Part shown: positions 1 to 5,217 of the stretch, one piece after another | Layout of the letters: every line of letters starts with the position of its first letter | How positions within the stretch are numbered: position 1 is the stretch's first letter | DNA from: an uncultured Bifidobacterium sp. | GTDB taxonomy: Bacteria; Actinomycetota; Actinomycetes; Actinomycetales; Bifidobacteriaceae | NCBI RefSeq assembly: GCF_949292005.1 | Contig: NZ_CASEXV010000062.1 | Coordinates: 1 to 5,999, forward strand | Direction: 5' to 3' | DNA: 5,999 nt | Notes under the pieces: model-generated | Told to the model about the DNA's origin: nothing | The model's database searches: none | Seen by the model: only the letters and a program-made list of their open reading frames with translations | Made by a program: the position numbers and the translations under genes

Positions 1-242
1 CGTTGGGCGGCGTCACGGCCACCTATCTGGCCGTCTGCGACCCCCTGGGCGCGGCGCTGGCGGCGGGGCTTCTGTTCAACCGGGCGGCCACGACAGCCGC
101 CTCGAGCTCGTCCGGACCCGGGTCGTTCCAGACCGCCTTCCTCGATGCACTGTGGAACGCGAGCCCCCGGGACGTCGCCATGGGGAACATGACCTTGGCA
201 TCGGCGCAATCGGCTCGTCCCGCCGTGGATACGGTTTTTTAG
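1..242 (+). CDS. thiM: Hydroxyethylthiazole kinase, C-terminal end only (5' end outside window)
   Basis: ThiM phosphorylates 4-methyl-5-(2-hydroxyethyl)thiazole with ATP, a cytoplasmic salvage step that supplies the thiazole half of thiamine. About 79 residues are visible, read in the frame that begins at base 3 and ending at TAG 240-242. The segment opens with LGGVTATYLAV, matching the helix that follows the GTGC anion-hole motif in this ribokinase-like family; the GTGC itself would lie just outside the window. Next comes GPGSFQTAFLDALWN at visible residues 38-52, which is the family's C-terminal GPGSFQ...LDAL signature. The last 27 or so residues, up to VDTVF, are not conserved in my memory of the family and look like a variable tail. 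The gene lies 131 bases upstream of the ThiE-ThiC fusion on the same strand, so it probably belongs to the same thiamine gene group. Identification is firm for the motif. The start, full length and catalytic residues cannot be judged. Confidence 0.88.
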   Translation, partial: LGGVTATYLAVCDPLGAALAAGLLFNRAATTAASSSSGPGSFQTAFLDALWNASPRDVAMGNMTLASAQSARPAVDTVF

Positions 243-373
243 ACCCTTCAATTTTATACCCTATTTCTTCATACCTTTTTTCAATACCCCGTATTTTCAT
301 ACCGGTTTTTCCGGTGAACCATCATTTCCATGCCATATTTTCCGCCACGAAGCGGAGAACAGGAGAACGACCC
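243..373 (+). promoter_or_regulatory. AT-rich leader between thiM and the ThiE-ThiC gene, with four ATACC repeats and a small hairpin
   Basis: This 131-base gap is strikingly pyrimidine- and T-rich against a GC-rich background. ATACC occurs four times, at 256, 271, 284 and 299, spaced 15, 13 and 15 bases. Two longer related copies are TATTTCTTCATACC (262-275) and TATTTTCATACC (292-303). A perfect 5-bp stem with a T5 loop (ACCGG/CCGGT, 301-315) follows the last copy. It has no T tract after it, so it is not a typical terminator. A weak promoter-like pair, TTCATA 268-273 and TATTTT 292-297 with an 18-base spacer, overlaps the repeats. No TPP riboswitch core (CTGAGA, or ACCTGATCTGGATAATGCCAGCG-like) is present. 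A regulatory role is inferred from position, composition and repeats; no regulator is identified. Confidence 0.4.
361..366 (+). promoter_or_regulatory. Ribosome binding site of the ThiE-ThiC gene
   Basis: AGGAGA lies 7 bases before ATG 374 and is the best Shine-Dalgarno match near the start of the long reading frame. It decides the start: the same frame stays open upstream to 152, but those codons overlap thiM and the non-coding gap and encode nothing resembling ThiE. Confidence 0.75.
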
Positions 374-613
374 ATGACCAGCGGCACCAACAACAGCACC
401 ACCAGCAGCAGCACCACCGGCAGCAGCAACACCGCCACGCCATCGATGCCACCACAACCAACACCGACGCCATCCACACCACAGTCCGCAATGACACAAT
501 CCGGTATGGCACAGCCCGCGATTCCGCGATCGGCGACACCGCAATCCGCGGCATCACTGACAACCGCAGCGTCACTGTCAGCCAATCGCTACCCCTACGC
601 CTCCATGCGGTCG
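374..613 (+). other. Low-complexity Ser/Thr/Pro/Gln-rich N-terminal leader of the ThiE-ThiC protein
   Basis: The first 80 or so codons precede the ThiE fold and are dominated by Ser, Thr, Pro, Gln and Ala. The DNA holds imperfect triplet runs such as CAGCAGCAGCACCACC, and TPQSA is encoded twice exactly 20 residues apart (35-39 and 55-59; bases 476-490 and 536-550). No hydrophobic core or signal peptide is visible, so this is a flexible leader and not an export signal. Internal ATGs in frame (Met25, 40, 45, 78) could serve as later starts, but none has a ribosome binding site as clear as the one before 374. Confidence 0.6.
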
Positions 614-3232
614 GCCTTCGATCTGAGCGCCTACTTCGTCGTGGGCCCGCAGGACACGAAGGGCCGCGACATCGGAGGCGTCGTCGAGGACGCCCTTATG
701 GGAGGGGCCACGTTCATCCAGCTCCGCGCCAAGGACGCCGACGCCAAGGACATCACCATCATGGCGCAGGACATCGCGCAGATCATTGAGGACAACGGCA
801 AATCCGACACCGTCGCCTTCGTGATCGACGACCGGGTCGACGTCGTCTGGCAATGCCGCAACAAGGGGATCAAAGTCGACGGCGTGCACATCGGACAAAC
901 GGACATGGAGCCGCGCGAGGCACGCGCCCTGCTCGGAGAGGACGCGATCGTCGGTCTCTCGGCCGAGACGGAGAGCCTCGTGCGGCTCATCAATGAGCTC
1001 CCCGCCGGATGCATCGACTACATCGGCGCGGGACCACTGCACTCGTCCACCACGAAACCGGATGCGGCCGCCGTCGAAACCGATGGGAGCCGCCATCTGC
1101 TGACCCTTGATCTGGTCGACACCATCGCCCGCGCCAGCGATTATCCGGTTGTGGTGGGTGGAGGCGTCACCGCACAGGACATGGCGGGCCTCGCCTCCAC
1201 AGGAGCCGCAGGATGGTTCGTCGTATCGGCCATCGCCGGCGCGGACGACCCGCGGGCGGCGACGCGCGAGCTCGTGGAACGCTGGCATCGTGTTCGGGGG
1301 GACCGGACACACGGCTATGCGGATCGTCCGCGCAACGCCGACAAAGCCGGGGTCGTGGCGAAGGTTGGGGACGCCGCGACCCCAAACATCACACAATCCG
1401 ACGGCTTCACCAATGCGAAGGAGGCCCGGCAGGCCGCACGCCTCGCGCGGCAACAGCGCGTCGACATCGCCGCGCGTGGATCGTCGCAACGAGACAGGGC
1501 GCACATCCGCAAAACCACACCCATCCATTTCGACAACCAGCACGGCAGCTACGATCTGGAGGTTCCCTACACCGAGATCGCCTTGGAAAACACCCCCGGT
1601 GGCGGCCCGAACGAGCCTTTCCGCGACTACAACACCGAAGGGCCGGGCTGCGATCCCAAAGAAGGGCTCGCGCCGCTACGGCTGGAATGGATACGGGACA
1701 GGGGCGACATCGAGGAATACGAGGGCCGTCACCGCGATCTGGCCGACGACGGCACCCGCGCCATCAAACGCGGACGAGCCACCAAGGAGTGGCGTGGAAG
1801 AACGCACCGACCCATGCGCGGCACGGACCATCCCGTGACCCAGATGTGGTACGCGCGGCACGGAATCATCACCCCCGAGATGCGCTACGTGGCCGAACGC
1901 GAGCACTGCGATGTGGAGCTCGTACGCTCCGAACTCGCCAGCGGACACGCGGTAATGCCCTGCAACGTCAACCATCCCGAGGCGGAGCCGATGATCATCG
2001 GCGAGAAATTCCTCGTCAAGCTCAACGCCAACATGGGCAACTCCGCCGTCTCGTCATCCATCGACGAGGAGGTCGAGAAGCTCACCTGGGCCACCAAATG
2101 GGGAGCCGACACCGTGATGGACCTGTCCACCGGCAATGACATCCACACCACGCGCGAATGGATCCTGCGCAACTCCCCCGTCCCCATCGGCACCGTGCCG
2201 ATGTACCAGGCGCTGGAGAAGGTCGACGACGACGCGTCCAAACTCTCCTGGGAGCTGTTCCGCGACACAGTCGTCGAGCAATGCGAGCAGGGCGTGGACT
2301 ACATGACCATCCACGCGGGAGTGCTTCTACGCTACGTGCCGCTGACCGCCAACCGCGTGACCGGCATCGTCTCGCGCGGAGGATCCATCATGGCCCAATG
2401 GTGTCTGGAGCATGAGCAGGAGAGCTTCCTCTACACGCACTTCGACGAGCTGTGCGACATCTTCGCCCGCTATGACGTCGCCTTCTCGCTGGGAGACGGA
2501 CTGCGGCCCGGATCCCTGGCGGACGCCAACGACGCCGCGCAATTCGCCGAACTCATGACGCTTGGCGAATTGTGCCAGCGGGCATGGGACCACGACGTGC
2601 AGGTCATGATCGAGGGGCCGGGCCACATCCCGTTCGACACCGTGCGCATGAACATCGAGATGGAGAAATCCATCTGCAAGGGAGCGCCCTTCTACACCCT
2701 GGGACCGCTGACGACCGACACCGCGCCCGGCTACGACCACATCACCTCCGCCATCGGCGCCACCGAGATCGCCCGGTATGGGACCGCGATGCTGTGCTAC
2801 GTGACACCCAAGGAGCATCTAGGACTGCCGAACAAGGACGACGTGAAGCAGGGCGTGATCACCTACAAGATCGCCTGCCACGCGGCCGACATCGCCAAAC
2901 ACCATCCGCACGCGCAGGACCGCGATCTGGCCATATCGAAGGCTCGGTTCGAATTCCGCTGGCTCGACCAGTTCAACCTGTCCTTCGACCCCGACACGGC
3001 CATCGCCTTCCACGACGAGACGTTGCCCGCAGAACCGGCCAAAATGGCGCATTTCTGCTCGATGTGCGGGCCGAAGTTCTGCTCGATGGCCATATCGCAG
3101 AACATCCGCAAACGGTTCGGCGGTCTCGCGGCGCAGCAGACCATCGTGGACTCCGTCAAAGCCGGAGCGGACGCTCATGCGCAAACCGCATCCACCGCGG
3201 GAGCAGCCGCCACCGCGGGAGCCTCGGCATGA
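374..3232 (+). CDS. thiE/thiC: Bifunctional thiamine phosphate synthase (ThiE) / HMP-P synthase (ThiC) fusion
   Basis: One 952-residue protein carries two thiamine enzymes. Residues 1-80 are a Ser/Thr/Pro/Gln-rich, probably disordered leader. Residues about 83-305 are ThiE, which joins HMP-PP and thiazole phosphate to make thiamine phosphate. Visible ThiE motifs are ATFIQLRAKD (112-121), FVIDDRVDVV (149-158), VDGVHIGQTDM (168-178), DYIGAGPLHSSTTKPDA (215-231), VVVGGGVTAQD (259-269) and WFVVSAI (281-287). After a linker, residues about 365-912 are ThiC, the radical-SAM enzyme converting aminoimidazole ribotide to HMP-P. Its marks are SLGDGLRPGS (705-714), MIEGPGHIP (745-753), APGYDHI (784-790) and the CX2CX4C iron-sulfur motif C895, C898, C903 near the C terminus, as ThiC places it. 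Both halves look complete, with no missing key residue noticed. The last 20 residues are an Ala/Thr-rich tail containing an 18-base direct repeat. The stop overlaps the thiD start by 4 bases, implying translational coupling. Confidence 0.93.
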   Translation: MTSGTNNSTTSSSTTGSSNTATPSMPPQPTPTPSTPQSAMTQSGMAQPAIPRSATPQSAASLTTAASLSANRYPYASMRSAFDLSAYFVVGPQDTKGRDIGGVVEDALMGGATFIQLRAKDADAKDITIMAQDIAQIIEDNGKSDTVAFVIDDRVDVVWQCRNKGIKVDGVHIGQTDMEPREARALLGEDAIVGLSAETESLVRLINELPAGCIDYIGAGPLHSSTTKPDAAAVETDGSRHLLTLDLVDTIARASDYPVVVGGGVTAQDMAGLASTGAAGWFVVSAIAGADDPRAATRELVERWHRVRGDRTHGYADRPRNADKAGVVAKVGDAATPNITQSDGFTNAKEARQAARLARQQRVDIAARGSSQRDRAHIRKTTPIHFDNQHGSYDLEVPYTEIALENTPGGGPNEPFRDYNTEGPGCDPKEGLAPLRLEWIRDRGDIEEYEGRHRDLADDGTRAIKRGRATKEWRGRTHRPMRGTDHPVTQMWYARHGIITPEMRYVAEREHCDVELVRSELASGHAVMPCNVNHPEAEPMIIGEKFLVKLNANMGNSAVSSSIDEEVEKLTWATKWGADTVMDLSTGNDIHTTREWILRNSPVPIGTVPMYQALEKVDDDASKLSWELFRDTVVEQCEQGVDYMTIHAGVLLRYVPLTANRVTGIVSRGGSIMAQWCLEHEQESFLYTHFDELCDIFARYDVAFSLGDGLRPGSLADANDAAQFAELMTLGELCQRAWDHDVQVMIEGPGHIPFDTVRMNIEMEKSICKGAPFYTLGPLTTDTAPGYDHITSAIGATEIARYGTAMLCYVTPKEHLGLPNKDDVKQGVITYKIACHAADIAKHHPHAQDRDLAISKARFEFRWLDQFNLSFDPDTAIAFHDETLPAEPAKMAHFCSMCGPKFCSMAISQNIRKRFGGLAAQQTIVDSVKAGADAHAQTASTAGAAATAGASA
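3192..3222 (+). repeat. Short direct repeat, 18-base period, carrying the thiD ribosome binding site
   Basis: CCACCGCGGGAGC is present at 3192-3204 and again at 3210-3222. It encodes the repeated TAGA element in the Ala-rich tail of the ThiE-ThiC protein. The second copy contains GGGAG (3217-3221), which lies 7 bases before the thiD ATG at 3229 and is its likely Shine-Dalgarno sequence. The duplication therefore also duplicated a potential ribosome binding site. Confidence 0.6.
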
Positions 3233-4086
3233 TCCGCGCAACCACCCTCCCCGCGGTCCTCACCATCGCCGGAAGCGACTCCTCAGGCGGAGCGGGAATC
3301 CAGGCGGACCTCAAAACCATGCTCGCCAACGGCGTCTACGGCATGAGCGCCATCACCTCACTCACCGCCCAGAACACCACGGGCGTCAACGCCGTCGCCG
3401 ACGCCGACCCTTCGATGCTGGCCGCTCAGATCGACGCGGTGTACGCCGATATCCCGCCCGCGGCCGTCAAAATCGGCATGGTGTCGAATGTTGGGCTCAT
3501 CCGCGCCATCGCGGATCGGCTCGCCGCGCATCAGGCAAGGAACGTCGTGCTTGATCCGGTCATGGTCGCCACCAGCGGAGCGCGACTTATCGACGGATCC
3601 GCCGTGTCGGCGCTGGTGTCCCTTCTGTTCCCGCTGGCAACCGTCATCACGCCCAACATCCCCGAAAGCGAAACACTCGCGCGCTGGGATCCGGGATCGA
3701 TCACCTCGGACGAGGATATGCGGCGCTGCGGGAACGTTCTCGCCGCAACCCACGGGTGCGCGGTCCTCATCAAAGGAGGACACCGAGTCAGCGACGCCAG
3801 CGACGTCCTCGTAACACCCGACGGAACGGCCACATGGTTCCGGGGACGACGCATCGACACCTCCGACACGCATGGCACCGGATGCACGCTCTCCAGCGCC
3901 ATCGCCTCCAACCTCGCCAAGGGATCGGACCTTCCGGACGCCATACGCGAGGCCAAGGAGTATCTGTCCGGAGCGCTGGCCGCGGGACTGTCGCTGGGCC
4001 ACGGATCCGGGCCGATGGACCATGCGTGGAGATGGCGCGACGGCGACAGTGCGAACGGACCACGCGGTGCGAACGGAAACGATTAG
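3229..4086 (+). CDS. thiD: Hydroxymethylpyrimidine / phosphomethylpyrimidine kinase
   Basis: ThiD phosphorylates HMP and then HMP-P with ATP to give HMP-PP, the pyrimidine substrate of ThiE. The 285-residue product has the usual single-domain length and ribokinase fold. Visible motifs are LTIAGSDSSGGAGIQADL (11-28, the nucleotide and pyrimidine-binding start of the family), SLTAQNT (44-50), KIGMVS (81-86), NVVLDPVMVATSG (105-117), TPNIPE (141-146), VLIKGGH (179-185) and DTHGTGCTLSSAIA (213-226, the anion hole with catalytic Asp213 and Cys219). The start at 3229 overlaps the preceding stop in an ATGA, which suggests translational coupling. GGGAG at 3217-3221 is a well-placed ribosome binding site. 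The last 15 or so residues, rich in Asn and Gly, look non-conserved and contain a short repeat. The neighbouring ThiE-ThiC fusion supplies its substrate and uses its product. Confidence 0.95.
   Translation: MIRATTLPAVLTIAGSDSSGGAGIQADLKTMLANGVYGMSAITSLTAQNTTGVNAVADADPSMLAAQIDAVYADIPPAAVKIGMVSNVGLIRAIADRLAAHQARNVVLDPVMVATSGARLIDGSAVSALVSLLFPLATVITPNIPESETLARWDPGSITSDEDMRRCGNVLAATHGCAVLIKGGHRVSDASDVLVTPDGTATWFRGRRIDTSDTHGTGCTLSSAIASNLAKGSDLPDAIREAKEYLSGALAAGLSLGHGSGPMDHAWRWRDGDSANGPRGANGND
4049..4077 (+). repeat. Short direct repeat, 18-base period, at the 3' end of thiD
   Basis: GTGCGAACGGA occurs at 4049-4059 and 4067-4077. It encodes the ANG...ANG pattern in the variable tail of ThiD, after the conserved fold has ended. 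The period, 18 bases, is the same as in the tail repeat of the preceding gene, although the sequences differ. It looks like a local in-frame duplication. No function is claimed. Confidence 0.5.
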
Positions 4087-4161
4087 GAGATGAAGCCTAC
4101 GATGGCCATATCCGAACATCATGACGCCGAAGAACGGCACCACAACGCATCACACCCCACC

Positions 4162-4167
4162 AAGGAG
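4162..4167 (+). promoter_or_regulatory. Ribosome binding site of the thiamine-binding protein gene
   Basis: AAGGAG with a 6-base gap to ATG 4174 is the clearest Shine-Dalgarno sequence in the 87-base gap after thiD. It favours the short 129-residue product over the in-frame start at 4090. Confidence 0.7.
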
Positions 4168-4173
4168 AGACAC

Positions 4174-4563
4174 ATGACCGACCGCAACGCCGAACGACAG
4201 ACCGTCCCCACGGACCCCGACACCGGCAGACCATACATCAACACCGTGGCCGCCGTGGCCATCGCCCCCAGCGGCGTGGGAGCGGAGCTCAGCGAGTACG
4301 TCAGCCAGGCCGTGGGCGTGATCCGCGAATCCGGGCTGCCCAACGAGACCAACGCGATGTTCACCAACATCGAAGGCGATCTCGACGACGTGCTGCGCGT
4401 GGTCAGGGACGCGACCATGAAGCTCGCCGGGCAGGGCTACCGCACCGGAGTGACGCTCAAGCTTGACATACGACCGGGATTCACCGGCCAGCTCACGCAG
4501 AAGCCGGCGTTGGTCGACACCCTGCTCGACGGCGACGCCACCGGCACCGATCCCCGCCCATAG
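4174..4563 (+). CDS. Thiamine-binding protein of the MTH1187/YqgV family (Thiamine_BP fold)
   Basis: A 129-residue cytoplasmic protein without signal peptide or membrane segment. After about 20 disordered residues it shows the family pattern: a first strand INTVAAVAIAPSG, then LSEYVSQAVGVIRESGLPN, NAMFTNIEGDLDDVLRVV with the characteristic T-x-IEGD element, and a final strand GVTLKLDIRPG. Members of this ferredoxin-like family (Pfam Thiamine_BP, formerly DUF77) are small, often oligomeric proteins reported to bind thiamine or related ligands; they are not enzymes as far as known. The position right after thiD supports a thiamine role such as sensing, buffering or delivery. Which of these applies is inference. 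I chose ATG 4174 because AAGGAG (4162-4167) lies 6 bases upstream and the conserved fold begins soon after it. The same frame is open from ATG 4090 and would add 28 His-rich residues, but that start has GGAG directly abutting it. Confidence 0.85.
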   Translation: MTDRNAERQTVPTDPDTGRPYINTVAAVAIAPSGVGAELSEYVSQAVGVIRESGLPNETNAMFTNIEGDLDDVLRVVRDATMKLAGQGYRTGVTLKLDIRPGFTGQLTQKPALVDTLLDGDATGTDPRP

Positions 4564-4579
4564 CCATCTGCTCATAGAC

Positions 4580-4620
4580 ATCCGGGGTCCATCTCACACA
4601 CAACATGATGGACCCCGGAT
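4580..4620. terminator. Perfect 14-bp inverted repeat between convergent genes, probable bidirectional terminator
   Basis: ATCCGGGGTCCATC (4580-4593) and its exact reverse complement GATGGACCCCGGAT (4607-4620) enclose a 13-base A/C-rich loop. It lies 16 bases after the stop of the thiamine-binding gene and 10 bases before the end of the minus-strand Panacea gene, the expected place for a terminator shared by convergent genes. Neither side is followed by a T run, so it is not a canonical intrinsic terminator. It may act as a terminator through stem stability alone, or as an mRNA 3'-end stabiliser. Confidence 0.65.
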
Positions 4621-4630
4621 TATCGCAGAC

Positions 4631-5092
4631 TCACGAACGATCTGGCAACACGGGATTCACGCGGTAATAGCGTTCTATATCGTCCTTTGAGATGACCCTG
4701 GTACCCGATTCCGAAGGAGCAAGACCACTTCGGGCCTCGCGCCAAGGATTCTCACGATGAGTCCGCTCACTGAGCTCATTGCCAGTGAGCTTCGACAGAG
4801 CCTCGCCAACGCGATTGACGATGGCCGATTCACCCGCCGACAACGCCGACGACAGCCTTTTATCAGCGTCGACGTCCTCTGGGCGGATAATGAACATTCT
4901 CCTGTGCTGGACATAAAGGTCATAGCACACGGGTCCTCCCCGCCACGCCTGAAAATCCTCCTCAAAGAGGGGACTCCCCGTCGTCGACAACGACTCCGCC
5001 TGAGAATAATACGCGAGCTTCTGCAGCTTCATCGTGGTCATGGACCCATAACGCCACAGAATGTACGAAGCGACATTGATGATCGATGTCAT
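4631..5092 (-). CDS. Panacea-domain (DUF4065, SocA-like) protein, putative antitoxin
   Basis: The 153-residue product reads as a single Panacea domain. It begins IINVASYILWRYG (4-16), followed by MTTMKLQKLAYYSQAESL (18-35), where the KLQKLxYY element is the family signature. PLFEEDFQAWRGGPV (41-55) matches the conserved (F/Q)AWxxGPV segment, and LSERTHRENPW (107-117) matches the usual LSxxTHxxxPW motif near the end. Panacea proteins are antitoxins that neutralise toxins of several unrelated folds, including toxSAS-type RelA homologues; a RelA/SpoT-domain gene indeed starts 125 bases away, but in the divergent direction. The start was set at 5092 because AGGGAGGT (plus-strand 5097-5104) sits 4 bases upstream of it and because the domain begins there. 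The frame is open back to 5224, but that extension would overlap the RelA-like gene and resembles nothing. Domain identity is firm; antitoxin activity and pairing are inference. Confidence 0.85.
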   Translation of the reverse strand: MTSIINVASYILWRYGSMTTMKLQKLAYYSQAESLSTTGSPLFEEDFQAWRGGPVCYDLYVQHRRMFIIRPEDVDADKRLSSALSAGESAIVNRVGEALSKLTGNELSERTHRENPWREARSGLAPSESGTRVISKDDIERYYRVNPVLPDRS

Positions 5093-5217
5093 TCCGACCT
5101 CCCTGTTTACCGACGCCCGATAAGCCCTCACGGCGCATATATCGTTTATCGTAATCAAACCCATCGTCTTAATCCAGGATTCAGCTTTGGTCATATGTCC
5201 GTGCCACAATTTAACGG
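5093..5217. promoter_or_regulatory. Divergent intergenic region between the Panacea and RelA-like genes
   Basis: This 125-base gap must hold the start signals for both genes unless they are read from further away. On the minus side a strong AGGGAGGT ribosome binding site (5097-5104) serves the Panacea gene. On the plus side there is no Shine-Dalgarno sequence before ATG 5218. A weak -10-like CACAAT (5205-5210) close to that ATG would fit a leaderless transcript, but no good -35 partner was found. The middle is AT-rich, with ATCGTTTATCG at 5141-5151. No clear operator palindrome was seen. I assign it as shared regulatory DNA from position only. Confidence 0.35.

Noticed and set aside
301..315. 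Intrinsic terminator after thiM
   Set aside because: The 5-bp stem has its T run in the loop and none after the stem, so it does not meet the terminator pattern.
152..373. Upstream in-frame extension of the ThiE-ThiC protein from ATG 152
   Set aside because: It overlaps the thiM coding region in another frame and the AT-rich gap, shows no protein family features, and ATG 374 has the good AGGAGA site.
243..373. TPP riboswitch upstream of the ThiE-ThiC gene
   Set aside because: The conserved CTGAGA and the long thiamine-box core were looked for and are absent; the gap is T-rich and too irregular for the fold.
578..1543. Long minus-strand open frame (321 codons) opposite the ThiE-ThiC gene
   Set aside because: It is a mirror of the high-GC coding strand, with no recognisable domain and no ribosome binding site; the plus-strand reading is well supported by motifs.
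1213..2139. Plus-strand open frame of 308 codons in another frame of the ThiE-ThiC gene
   Set aside because: Its Arg/His/Pro-rich product is typical of out-of-frame translation of GC-rich DNA and it lies wholly inside the fusion gene.
2572..3228. Extension of the thiD frame upstream into the ThiE-ThiC gene
   Set aside because: The residues before Met at 3229 are Arg/His-rich shadow translation; ThiD homologues begin close to the LTIAGSDSSGG motif.
3358..4143. Minus-strand open frame of 261 codons opposite thiD
   Set aside because: It is antisense to a fully supported thiD, and its product has no family resemblance.
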